Below, piece after piece: positions 33,863-46,668 of a stretch of 64,000 bases of DNA. The translations under genes and the position numbers were made by a program. Origin of the DNA: Zanthoxylum bungeanum (lineage: Eukaryota > Streptophyta > Magnoliopsida > Sapindales > Rutaceae); contig SKCR01036751.1 in assembly GCA_019454045.1 (NCBI GenBank), positions 1,240,001 to 1,304,000 of the forward strand, written 5' to 3'. The notes beneath the pieces are model-generated. The model was not told the origin of the DNA. It ran no database searches and saw only the letters and a list, made by a program, of their open reading frames with translations. The stretch's first letter is position 1, and the number at the start of each line of letters is the position of its first letter.

Positions 33863-35210
33863 TGACAGATGGTTGAGTTGGCTTTTTCATTAGAATATAG
33901 TCATTTTACTTTTGGGATGTTAGGTTCTTCGGCATAGAAAAACTGAAACTTATCTAGCAATTGATGTCATTTTTTATAGTTATTTACATCCCTGATTGGT
34001 TAAAAATAATTGTTGGGATTCTAATCCTAGGAAGTTTTTGGGGAGTTATGCATTCTGTTGTCTTGCAATTCTTGAGCAACCTCAAAAGGGCATTTGATTT
34101 AGTTCTAAATTTTATAAAGAAGATGCTGTCAAGCGTTTCATTGATACATTCAGGCATGACAAATTTATGTAACCAAGTTCTTCCTTTTATGTGTTTAGAT
34201 CATTGTAATCTGTCTACTTCTTTTACCAGACCAGTGGAGCTCCTCTTTCTTAAATGTGTCAGTTTGGGAGTTGAGTGTAAAGAAATGTGGCAGAAAGAAG
34301 ATATAGTCATTTAATCTTGAGTTAAGTTTGAGGAAGACAAACCCTTCTCTAGTCCCAAGCAGCGTCATAAATTAAAAATTGAATTTAAACAACCCAAAAC
34401 AAGCCAGGATGCTATAGTGAAGATCTTAAAATGGGTGGATGATGTCTGTTTAAAAGAGTGACCCGCAAACCATGCATTTGACAGTATATTTAACGGTTGA
34501 GACTACTTTATTTTAGGTCCAGTTTGAGGTCTCGTCAGATGTATATTGGCTGAGCTTGTAAAGTTCATTATGATATATGGTTCTCATAATTGCCTCTCTA
34601 ATCAGGGGATTTCCTGCATGACCTGGATGCTAAAGATGGGCAGTCGTTGGATTCCATATTTTTCATAAATTAAGTTCAGTATGGGTTATGGAACAGGACA
34701 TCCAAGATGGCCTCTTTTGTGTGGCATAATGGTGGTCTCTAATTGGCTGTGGGAATAGAGTGGATTTTTGGGGTGGGGCACTTTGTTGGGGCCGCTTCTG
34801 CTATGAATTTCTGTTTTGTCCCGATGTCACATTGCTTTCAACAGTGACATGATGTGGGATGCAATATTTGATTCAGCATTTGGTGTTTAAAGGTCTCTTC
34901 TCATTCAGGTTGCTGCACTTAGAATAAATAGTTTCGATATACCCCACATGTCTTGCTTCTTATTCAGAAAACTGTTCTTTCATGGTTCAAGGGAGATGAG
35001 AGGATTCAAGGTTTGTGCTTTGAAGCAAAAATACTGGTGTAATTTATGCTAAGCTTCTTGAAAATCATAGATAAGAAGAATTCCTTAGAATGGGAATTTG
35101 TAGGTTAACAGTTTTGTTCAAAGCTTGTCAAACCAGAGAAGGAAGAAATAAAGCTTTCAATGTTGCTATGTCAGCAGTGCTTCCCTTTAACAACATTTCT
35201 TATAACTGTT

Positions 35211-35992
35211 CCTTATTAAGTGTTATTAAAGGCGCAAGGCGCACCGAGGCGCAAAAGGTCCTGGAGCCTAGGCGCGCGCCTCAAGGCGCAAGGCACGCGT
35301 CTGAGGAATGTGAGGCGCATATTTGAATATATAATTTTTCAATTAGAAAGAGAAACATTTATATTCTTCTAATCATTTTGTTTTGAGTATTTTTTAATAT
35401 TTTGACCAAATTATGACAAAACATTTATAAATTATTGCACTCAATTAAATTTATATACATCACTATTTTCATAACTAAGTTGCTATTATAAATAAGATAT
35501 TAATATTTACTTATATTGTCTTATGTACAATTTTATTATTGACTAGTTTAATTTTTTGGTTAAAATTATGTTCCCAATAATTATAAATGTATGATCTATT
35601 ATTAATTATTATGGCAAACATTTATATTTTACAAAATATAAAATTTTCTTATAATTTTAAACAATCCCAACAAATTATCTAAGAGTCAATGTCAAAAGTA
35701 AATAAATTAAGTTAAATTATGAGATTTATTGTTATTATTCTTTTTTTTTTTTTTAACTCTCTATGTTGGAAAAAAACCAAAAAAAGTACAAAAAAAAGTT
35801 TTAATCAACGAAATTGGGTCAAAAACCAAGATTTTTGGTATTATGCGCCTAAGGCGCGCCTCATTCATTGGCATCAGGCGCGCGCCTCATCGCCTAGGCG
35901 CGCGCCTGATGCACGTCGCCTCGCCTGGATACCCTCTAGGCGCAATGGCTAGCGCCTCTACCTAGGCGCGCCTTTGATAACACTGCTTATTA
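35211..35992. mobile_element. GCGCC-family hAT-like MITE (copy 3)
   Basis: Element 35219-35984 with ends AGTGTTATTAAAGGCGC and GCGCCTTTGATAACACT (one mismatch). Flanks CCTTATTA and GCTTATTA are a target duplication with one change. Subterminal blocks are packed with GCGCC/GGCGC words (GCCTAGGCGCGCGCCTCAAG; CATCGCCTAGGCGCGCGCC) around an AT-rich centre. It lies in the leader intron of the DSPP-like gene. Confidence 0.85.
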
Positions 35993-36799
35993 CACAAGCA
36001 TCCTAAACTCATCATGTTCATCAAAATGGTCAAAACATGTGTTGTAAACCCTTCTCCACACATATCCTCGTACTCTCTATTCTGCTTGACTAAAATTTGG
36101 TTGTAATCAATTGAGGGGTTTCATATATATGTAGGAGTATGGTATTTATCCTTATGCCTTAATATATTGATGTTCATATATATGTAGGAGTATCTGTTTT
36201 GCCTATACAAAGTAAAAATGTCATTGGGAAAGGACTTTTTTGGCTTATTTATATAGGCTTCAGTTTCTTGGAAGTCTTTCATTCTTCTTCTTTGTACATA
36301 AGAAGTGGGATGATGCTGTTTTGGCCGAGTTTGCTGTTAACATGATCCCCCCCCCCCTCCCTCCCTCCCTCCCTCCCGCTTAAATATTAGTCGCCTGTTT
36401 GTTTCTTTAGAAAGAAAGCATTGGGGATGTATCCCAATATTGGTATAGGGTTCTTTTAATCATTAGTGGAACTTAGGTTATGTCTGTTTTTATATAACAT
36501 TATAACTGCCTTAGTTGTTATTATCTCATCTCATTACTTGGTTGTTAACGTATAATGAACATTGTAATAGTTTTCATCAGGGTAACTTTCTAAGTGCGTG
36601 CTTGGCAATCGGAGAGACAATTAAATGTAGAGAGAGGAGGTGTGTTTCTAAACATTTCTGAATTTGGGGAAAATAGTTATCAATTATTTTTTAAAGTTGT
36701 CTATTTGTAGAAGTTTTGATATTCCTCAATGTTTTTTAGGTAGTGTTTTCTTTTCACAACAACATAGCTGCTGCTGAAAATTGGCGGGGTGGATTATCT

Positions 36800-39700
36800 A
36801 TGCCTGGCAACGAAGTAGGAGACAGGATCCACAATTTTTTTGGCCAAGAGAACTTGTCCCAGGGCCAGCCGCATTCACAGCTTGTTGACGCGACCTGGAC
36901 TGGGTTAAATAGCAATCCGTGGGTTGGAAGCCAGAGGCAGATTGGTGCACCTCTTGTTTCTTCCAATTTGAAGAGTTTCAGTGTGCAGCCATCAGGTATT
37001 AATTGTGATCATCTTGATTATTTGGTTGATGGTTCCAACTGCCTCTTATAGTTTCCTGTAGGATATCTTATTACAACTGAATTCTTCTCCCTACCTCATC
37101 TTTTAAGTATTAGACTACAAATTACTTGAATTTTATGCACACATTTGTGATGTGGTTTCAAGTAACACTCTTATTAAATATACTTTTCTTTTCTTCTGGC
37201 ATTAGTTGATTCTGAGAGAGGACATGGTGGTCAGTCTTCAAGCTTGCAGCATGGCTTGAACTTCACCCAATCAGCTCTGAAGTCTGAGCTTGTTAGAAGT
37301 CAGTCTCACAACCAACAACCAACTTTGAATGGCTACATGCATGAACATCAGGCATTACAGATGAGGCAGAATGAATCAAACTTTTTGGGAGGTGATCCAG
37401 AATATAATTGGTATAATTTGACATCAACAGGTTTGCAAGTTCTTGACTCACCATTAGGAAATGGTCCTGAACTTAACAAGAATAACTCAATACCGTCGGA
37501 ATCTGCTGAAACTCCTGTTAATTATGATTTTTTTGGGGGTCAGCAGCAAACGAATGGGCAACATTTTAGCATGTTGCCAAGGCAGCAGTCAGGTATTAGT
37601 GACATGCAGCTACTGCATCAACAAGTTATGTTAAAAAAATTACAAGAACTTCAGAGGCAGCAACAGTTGCATAATCCACGACTTCAGCAACAAGAAGCAA
37701 GGCAAGAGGGTTCCATAAATCAAGTTTCTTCTGTAGCAAAACAAGAAGCTGGCGGTCACACATCAGGTCTTATCAATGGCATACCTATGCAGGATGCATC
37801 TAATTATTCAATGCAGCCTGAGCTTATGGCAGCCAACACAAATTGGCTTCAGCGTGGTGCCTCTCCTGTTATGGAAGGCTCCTTTAGTGGACTTATGTCT
37901 TCACCTGATAAAGGCCAGGTGCGTGTGATGGGTTTTGTTCCTCAACAAGTTGATCGATCTCTTTATGGAGTCCCTGTCTCTAACACAAGCATTAATCCAA
38001 GTTCATATTCTCCAATCCAAATGGATAAGCCTACAATGCAGCAGATATCTGCCAGCAGTAATTCCTTTATAAGTAATCAATATGCCGCATTTCCAGATCA
38101 TGTTGGCATGCAGGATGGAACCATGGCTTCTAGGCATAGCTATCAGGGGAGAAATATAGTTGCGTCTGCTGCTGGACAAGGTTTAAGCAGTGAACTTAAT
38201 TTGGAGAACTTACAGCAAATGAATGCCCAGCAAAGAAATGCACTCTTGCAAGAATTTCATGAGAGGCAAGGGTTAGTCGGTCGATCAGAAAAATCACATG
38301 AAAAAACAGTGATGCAGGCTGCGGCTTCGCAAAATGCAGTTACCCTAGATCCAGAAGAAGAGAAGATTTTGTTTGGCTCAGATGACAATTTGTGGGATGC
38401 CTTTGGAAGTAGCACCATGGGGTCAGGATGCTCTAATACATTGGATAGTACAGAGTTTTTGGGTGCAGTTCCTTCTCTGCAAAGTGGGAGTTGGAGTGCT
38501 CTTATGCAATCTGCTGTAGCAGAAATTTCTAGTGGTGATATGGAGGTACATGAAGAATGGAGTGGTTTGGGTGTTCGGAATAGCAAGCCTCTGGCTTCTA
38601 CTCAGCAAACCACATATGTTACTGATGGCAGCAAACAGTCGTCAGCTTGGGCTGAAAACAATTTTCAGACTGTGTCCACAATGAACTCTAGACCTTCTCC
38701 CGTATCCGGTGATGCTAATATGAGTGCTAATCATTCTACTGCTTTGGGTATTCAGCAGTCAGGATTCGAGCGTTCACATGAACAAAGTGAGAAGTTGCAG
38801 AATGATCCTTCTCAGAGATTGGTTCAGCAGTTCTCCAGAGAAGGAAGCAAATGGCTGGATCACAGCCCTGTACAAAGACCAGTTACTGAAGGCAATCATT
38901 TTTATGGCAATGCTGCTCATTCCTCAGATGCAGAACCACATGCGAAGGGCATTTCAGCTTCTTGGAACCATGAGGGCATGTCCTCTATAAATACCAGTGG
39001 CCAGTCATACAATAGACCAAATGGTTGGAACTTTACTGAGTCTGTTTCGCCTGGTGGTGCTCTCTTGTTGAAAGACCAGACTAATGAAACATCATTGCGG
39101 CATAATCAGAGGGGTGAACATAAAAGTTCCATGCATGAGCAAATGGGTCATAGTACTGGTATATTTATGACTGATTCTGTTTCTAGAGCAACTGAGCAAG
39201 CTAATTCTACCTTACGACGCCAACAGGTCAATCAGGAAGATTCCAGTTTGAAAAATGATGCTGCTGCAATATCAGATTCAAGTACTATAAGGGCAAATCA
39301 GAAAAGCAGCCAACTATATCCAAATAGTCATAATCTAAATTTCTGGAAAAATGTCGATTCTTCTATTAATTTTAGGGGCAGTGAAGTTCCAGGTAAACAT
39401 CTGCAACATCTGGATAAGAGCCCACAAAATATAGAGTCATCAGGACATGATGGCCCTGATAATGGGGGATTTGAAAGTGAGATGGGGAATTCTAATACAA
39501 AAGAAAAGTCAAATGACAGTTATCATTCTAACATGTCCCACCATACAAGTACTGGTTTCCATGAAAATGTTTGGTTAGATGCAAGTGATTCACTTACTTT
39601 TCCTGGAGGAAAGCAAAAGTCATCTGGTCATATTGGTCGAAAACCTTCTGGGACTCGCAGATTTCAGTATCATCCTATGGGCGATGTTGATATGGATACA

Positions 39701-42700
39701 GAACCTTATGGAATGAAAAATGTTGCACATTCTCAGGCCATGCCCCAACAAGTTTCTCGAGGATTAACAGGTCATGACCAATTGTATTTGGGGCAGTCAA
39801 ATATCGGTCACAGTGGGAAAAATTCTATGGAAAATGAGAAGGTGGCTATATTTATTTACACACACACATGCATGCATACGTGCGCGCACACACAAAAGCA
39901 ATCTCTGGTGTTGATGACCCATTTTTTTAAATAAGGACTTCTCAAGAGTTGCTAAAAGATAAAAGAATGTGGATTTCAATAGATTAATTATCCTACTCTT
40001 TGTACATAAAGTTGTGCAAATGTTTGTCTTTTAGAAACTATGGCTTTAACAAAATGCGGACATCCACCGAGTGTCTCTCTCACACATATAAAATAAAGTT
40101 CTTTAAGAAAATGGAATTTAATTTTTAAACTATCCTACAGGGCCGCTTGCTTGGCTTTCAAGGAGATATGAAATACTTGGATGAAATGTCTTCAAAAAGC
40201 ATGCATCCTGGTTATGCGCCTCTTGCATCTGCTCCCTTTGACAAATCTGTTGGAAACTATGCCCCCAACAGAACTGCTCCATCGAGGTAGTTGAATATTT
40301 GAGGTTTTCTGCCGGTTTCCATTTTAGCTTGGTACATGTCTATTTATTTGCTTATGTTTTATTTAGTTATTTTCAACAATGTATTGCTTACTCGAGAATC
40401 AGTAACTTGGATTATAAGAAATTATTTTGACATTTTATATATCTGACAATTAATTTGTTTAGTGTCCTGACATGACTCTTCATATATTCTTTCAGAATTT
40501 GTTTATTTACTTATCCAATGGGACTTTATCAATATCATAATTTATTTCAGTCAAAATATGCTTGAGCTTCTACATAAGGTGGATCAGTCAAAGGAACACA
40601 GCCATGTAACAAACCTCAGCTCTTCTGATCGCAATCAATCTCAGATACCTGAAGCAGAAACCTCTGATGGGTCTGTTGATCATCTTCAGCAGAATCAGTC
40701 TTCTGCCTCACAAGGTTTTGGTTTGCAATTGGGTCCACCATCCCAAAGGCTGTCCATTGCAGACAATGCTATATCTTCACAGAACTCCTCTCAGGCTTCT
40801 CTAAAATCGACACTCGTCACTTCTGATATGGGGAAAAAGGGTGATACATGGTTAGCTTCCACTGCCTCTGTTCAATCCTCGCATCCTTTCCGCGAAACAT
40901 CTCAATCTGACTCTAGGGATAATTTTTCTAGTACCTTGGGGCAAATTAGCAACAAAGCTTCACAATATAATATCCAGGGGAATTTTTCTGGTGGTTTTCC
41001 ATATCTGAGAAGTCATCATCAGAACCAGCAAATGACTGGTACTGGTGGTCAGGTATCACCAAGCCAGTCTATCAAATGGATAGGGGATTCTTCTTCTTCT
41101 GAGAGAACTCAAACTAGTCAAGCAGCTATGGCATCGGTGCCTAACATGTCTGAAGGCACTCCCCATGGCGAATTTACTTCTGCCGCGGAAACATCCCAGC
41201 TAAATAGCATCCAAAACCATGGCGGTTTAGCACAACAGTTTCCAGTGTTGGAGGTTATGTCGGTTCCTCAGTCATCCATAATGCCTGGCATGTCTCAGCA
41301 AGGTGCTTTTACCAAAATGTCTCATAATGCATGGGCCAATGTTTCAAACCAACAAAGTTCATCTGTTTCAAAGGTTCCTCCCAATTTGTTTAAGACCCGT
41401 CTTCAATCTGATAATAATTTAGAAGGAACTTTCTCTGGACCAGAGAAGCAAGATGATCAAATTGCCCAAAAAGGAGATAATTGCCCACCTGGCTTTGCAG
41501 CATATTCTGCAAAGCCACAAGGCTTTTTTCGGGAAGACCAATCAGCAAAAGAGCAGCGCTCATCATTGGAGAATGATGCGGGCCAAAAGATAATGAATGC
41601 TTCACATTTGCAAGGGAAAGAATATGTTGCAAACTGTATTGCTGACCCTACTCTTTCAAATTCTACTACCCAAAGAGACATTGAGGCATTTGGTCATTCT
41701 CTAAAGACAAACAACATGCTTCGTCATAATTACTCCTTGCTGCACCAAGTGCAGGCAATGAAAAGTACTGAGACTGATCCAGATACTAGGAGCATGAAGA
41801 GATTCAAGGGTCCAGACTCTGGTCTTGAAGCTTCACATGTAGCTCCTATGGGAGTACAACAATTATCAACAAATCATACCCCACTTCCAATGAGAGACTC
41901 TAAGATGCTAAGCTTGTCTTCAAAGCTAGGTGATAATTGTGGAAAAAATGCATCTCCTCATGATACGCCTGCATTAAGTCATAATGATTCTCAAAGTTCC
42001 ACTGATGTTAATAGTGCAGTTGCTGTTAGAGTCGAGCATTCCCAGGTCAGTTCCCAGATGGCTCCATCCTGGTTTGATCGGTATGGAACATTTAAAAATG
42101 GGCAGATGTTATCAGTGTATGATGCACGGAAAAACTCTGCTGTGAAGACTATGGAACAGTCTTTTAATGTTGGAAAGCCTTCTGATAGTTTACATGTTGG
42201 CCATCCAACACAAGGAAATGCTGTTGTTGATGCTAGGCAGCTTGGTAATATTGAGCAAAGTTCAATTCCCGTGTCAGTGGCAAGTGAGCATCTTTCTTCC
42301 CCTCAGTTCTCGCCTCCTGTTATCACTGATCAAAGAATGGTTCATGTGAGACCAAAGAAGCGTAAAAGTGCCACAACCGAACTTCTACCTTGGCATAGAG
42401 AAGTGATGCAGGGATTTTCAAGGCTTCAGAATATAAGGTGATTGAGATAAACAGTCAATATATTAAGTGTTTTTAATTCTAATCACTCTTTTAAGGATCA
42501 AAAGCATACTTTTCTGTTATTTATTTTTCTTTATTTTTATATTGATAAAATATAATTATGATATGGCGGTATTAGTGTAGAAAAAATCATTGTTATATTT
42601 AATCTTCTTTAAGGTGATGATTATTTTCTCTCTCGAAATTCTTACATTTATAAAGCTTGTAGCATGACCTTGTTATTTTTTATTTTGTTTTTTTCCCCAA

Positions 42701-44041
42701 TTAAATATTTGAAATTTGTTATTTGCAGCATGGCAGAAGCAGAATGGGCCCGAGCGGCAAATAGATTGATGGAGAAGGTCTGCTTTTGCTATTCCTAGGC
42801 TTCTCTTGTGTGTTTGTTGAATTGAGGGGAGGAAGCGGGTTCCAATTATTAACGAGCATTATATTTTTGCCATTAAATCTATGATAGTAGTGTGCTAATG
42901 GTTTCATTCTGATAATAGGTGGAAGAAGAAACTGATTTGATTGGAGATGGGCCATCAGTGTTTAGATCGAAAAGAAGGCTTATTTTGACGACTCAGCTTA
43001 TGCAGCAAATGCTTCACCCTCCTCAAGCAAAAGTTCTCTCTTCAGATGCTAGTTCACACTATGAGATTGTGACCTACGTTGTGGCCAGATCAGCATTAGG
43101 AGATGCTTGCAGCAGTTTATCTTGCTCCAATAGCGATGCTTCTGTGCATGGCAGTGGAAACCTGTAAGAATTGCTCTGACATTGTTAGGAAAGGATAATA
43201 ACTTGTGTGTGCAAATAACATGATTTATAAAATACATTTTTCAGCCTTTCCGAGAATCTTATAATATATGAGAGAATTGGTGATCAGTACATCTCAAAAG
43301 CCATGGAAGATTTTGCTGATAGAGCAAAGAAGCTGGAAGATGAAATTTCAAGGTAATCCTTCTTCCAAATTTTTTATATTCCCTTTATTATCGCCTTTTT
43401 GTCACTTTTTCTGCTTAACCTGTGTCTGTCTAATGAAGTTTTCTGCACAAGTTCTTTTCTTCAGATACATACATTGAATAACATTATGCTATTGCAGGGT
43501 ATATCAAGGTGTCATGAATCTATTTGTTTACATATAATATTATTGCAGTTGCTGGGCCATCTATTCCAGTTTTAGATTTAGGAAGAAGTGGGTTGTTGAA
43601 GGGAGAATCAATGCCAGATTTTAATGCTTTTGGGCTTTTTCTTGCTTAATATTCAATTTCCAGAGAGGACTGGTTATACCTTCTTAGTTTTCCCTCTGTG
43701 GCTGCTGATGTTGCTGCTGTCATTACACTATTAACATTTCCTTAGCTTCGCATTTATTGTATGTAAAGTATTTCTCATTCTCATGCTTTTGTACTGCTTT
43801 CTCATTATGCAGACTGGACAAGAGAACCTCAATCTTAGACTTGAGAGTGGAATGCCAAGATCTAGAGAAGTTTTCTGTCATCAATCGTTTTGCCAAGTTC
43901 CATGGCCGGGCACAATCTGAGGGGGCCGAGGCCTCATCGTCCTCTGATGCAAATGCTCAGAAATTCTTCGCCCAGAGATATGTTACTGCACTTCCAATTC
44001 CTAGGAATCTCCCTGACAGGGTACAATGCATTACACTTTGA
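36800..44041 (+). CDS. Dentin sialophosphoprotein-like plant nuclear protein
   Basis: Predicted 1831-aa low-complexity protein of the plant family annotated 'dentin sialophosphoprotein-like' (Arabidopsis At5g07980 group); molecular role not established. Coding exons: 36800-36995, 37206-39841, 40141-40286, 40551-42437, 42729-42777, 42919-43163, 43245-43352, 43813-44041, all GT-AG and in frame. The ATG at 36800 gives MPGNEVGDRIHNFFGQ; the frame opens further upstream only through non-ATG codons, just after an acceptor. Visible: Gln/Ser/Asn-rich N-terminal half with a QQQ-rich helix near 125-160, conserved EEEKILFGSDDNLWDAFG near residue 450-460, a basic KKRK nuclear-localisation candidate near 1590, and a better conserved C-terminal part (about 1620-1831) with charged helices (DRAKKLEDEISRLDKR) ending LPDRVQCITL. 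No catalytic domain is seen. Confidence 0.88.
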
Positions 44042-46344
44042 TAATCAATTAAGTTATTTTTCCTTCTTTCTGCGTCAATTGTCTCCACATCCCTCATGCT
44101 TCTCTTATCTATCTCTTCCAACTTAAAAACTCAGCACTTGGTAATAATTGAACCACACAAATGGAGTGTAGTTGAAGAATGTCTCCATATAAGCAGTGGA
44201 GACTATTAGATTTTCGTCTAGGCCATTGATTTCAATTCTTGACAATATAAATCGGTCTATGTATTCTTCTTTGGAAGTCTAGAGAGAAACTAGGTGCCCC
44301 ATTTGTTTTCCAGTAAACGGGGAGAACAGAAGCTTTTTTCAAAGGTGCTCGCACATAATTATTGAGGTTTTGGATCACTGGGTTCAATTCATGGTTCATG
44401 GGATTTTACCTTTCTTCCTTATAGTTTCTTTCGGGATGGGGGTGGAGGAGGGGCGATGATGGCCCTAAATCCTGAATTGCCAGTTTTACTCCTAAGAAAT
44501 TAGGTAGGTTAATTATTCTTTTTTGGCTTTTATTTGCATCTCGTCTGAACTCCTACAAAATTTGTAACTTTCTTGGTCAGAATTTTAGCATAAATGGACC
44601 AAGTTCACAAAATTTATTGTTTCTAATTTTGGAAAAATGTAGCTTTAAACTGATCTATTTTTATTTTTCTTTAGCACCCCCAAGTCAATGACTGTTTCTC
44701 TACAAATAGATTGAGATGCATGTTCTCTGGACAATGCAATTTTTGCCTTCATGTGCAATCCATTATAGAAGGATAAGGTGTAATGTCTATAATAGAATGA
44801 GTCATATGGTCTTTGGACAGTGCATTATTTGCCTTTATGTGCAATCCATATAAAGACTAAGGTGTGTAGTGAACAGTATTTAATAATGTATGGTTAGTAA
44901 GGCTGGATATACTAAAATCTGGGGTAATTTAGAAATACTGGAACTTGCCTAAATTTAATGCATATGCTCTTGGGGTGTGAATGGCATATGAAACTTCACG
45001 GAAACTTGGTGGAAAACGTTTATTAGGTGTTGTATTTTTCATAATCATGTTCTGTTTACTTGATAATTGTTTCCATTAAGTGGTTAGAGACTCAGAGTAA
45101 CTCTAGTTGGGTAATTCATTCAATTTTCTTGTTTTTAAATCTTAGGTTCAGGTCATAGTAGTCAAGATATTCAAGATCTGATCCATAATTTTTCTTTTTC
45201 AACTGCTTCCGGGTTGCATGTATTTTTACTGGGTTTAGAGCAATTCGGTGGCTCACCTTAAGTTTTGGCTCTTAGTTTTATGCCTTGGGGGTTTTCCTGT
45301 TAATTGAGAGCTTAGTGGGTGGGTGGGTATGAGAGGTAATTTATGGGTCTGATAATGGCACGGTCTTGATTACATGTCAATAATTATTCTGGAAGTATTA
45401 TCAAATATTTTCTTGCTTTGTTCAGTTTTGTCCTATTATCCCAAAATAATTATGCAGAACTTTTAGATGTGAAATTATAGCTGGCTAATGATAAATTTCT
45501 GCAAGTTGAGTCTTTCGACAACCCTGTTATAAGTATTAGTAGAAAACCGTTTATCAGAGAGCTTTGTTGGCAATACACTTTTCCCTACTATGCTTTATGG
45601 GAGTTTTATGTCGTGTAGCTGCCAGTACTCAGTCGATCATGTATATAATTTATTATTGTATTGTTACTGCAGCTATTACTGATTTCAGATTGAGTCTATA
45701 TGAGTTTAGTATATTTTTTTAATCATCTTTTACTCTGTGTCGTGTCGGTTTTGCTTGCATCACTGTTTTACCTCTGGGTTGAAGTCAAATTAAGACTTCA
45801 TTGTAGAAATTGGCATTGGTTGTTTTGTTTACATGAGAAAGCACCTTTTGTAATTGTTCATTAAATATTGATGCTACCCCCTTTGTGATCTCAGTTTTAA
45901 CAAGGAAACCGTTTTAATTTCCATACATTATACAGTCTAAACACTACTACAAGTGAATTCAGTTTACAATTTCTGCTTATTAAGAGGAGGTATTTCTGAT
46001 TTCAACTCTGTTTACGACTTGACGAGTTTCATAATATTGTTTAGTTAAGAGTCGTTTACCGGCTGAAGTTACTATCACTGTTGCTTGCCTTTTTATATTG
46101 GCCAAGTTTAGTAATATATTGGCCATTTTGTTTTCTTTCTTCGTTTAAATGCATACTAAAATTGAAGGTGGAGGAGGTGGTAAGCTGTACTGCTGTAGCA
46201 TTTTGCTGTTTTGAGTTGAGTCCAGCCATGAGCCATCCAAGAGTCACACCTTTACTATATTTTTGAGTTGGCCCTTTTTGGTTGTGAGATCTTTAATAAA
46301 AGGGAAAAAGACTATTTGACCCACTTAGATAATATGTGACACAA
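44042..46344. other. 3' UTR and intergenic spacer after the DSPP-like gene
   Basis: No supported coding region; T-rich, with scattered AATAAA-like words. The DSPP-like 3' UTR must start here but its end cannot be placed. Confidence 0.5.
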
Positions 46345-46500
46345 ACAATAATTTTTTTTTTTTGAATTAATCGAAATCCCGTCGCTAGTGGTTCGGGTAA
46401 AACTTCTGATTATCTCAGGCTTTTATAAGAAACGTACTTTCTGAATTCGAACCCAGGAAGCAGATCTTAAATTCTACATTATCAATCACTTCTCAAACAA
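46345..46500 (-). mobile_element. tRNA-derived SINE (copy 2)
   Basis: Read on the minus strand: a pol III B-box GGGTTCGAATTC (46443-46454), followed by CAGAAAGTACGTTTC and AGTTTTACCC blocks shared with the plus-strand copy at 60457-60640, and a terminal A-run (T-run on plus at about 46352-46363). Similar ACAAACAA words flank both ends and may be the target duplication. Confidence 0.65.
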
Positions 46501-46668
46501 ACAAATTACTTGCTCTTGCTTTTAGAGAGGATGATACTCCTGTCTTGTCTGGAAGGAAAGTTTGTCAATGGTTATCGCTGTACACACTGTGACAGCTCAA
46601 CTACTATTCAACAGGAATCATGCAATGTCTTTCTCGGTATGACGACAGTTCCTGAAAGGAAAAAAACT

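Larger units (their letters stand above)
32425..36739 (+). other. Leader intron of the DSPP-like gene
   Basis: Long inferred intron between the donor at 32425 and the acceptor TTTTTTAG just before 36740. It contains two MITEs (33294-33862; 35219-35984) and a C-rich run with (CCCT)n at 36347-36377. Short ORFs at 33961, 35090 and 35719 are not supported as genes; the last two lie in MITE ends. Confidence 0.5.

Noticed and set aside
35719..35965. Overlapping ORFs with Arg/Ala-rich ends
   Set aside because: They fall in the GC-rich terminus of a MITE; low complexity, no homology.
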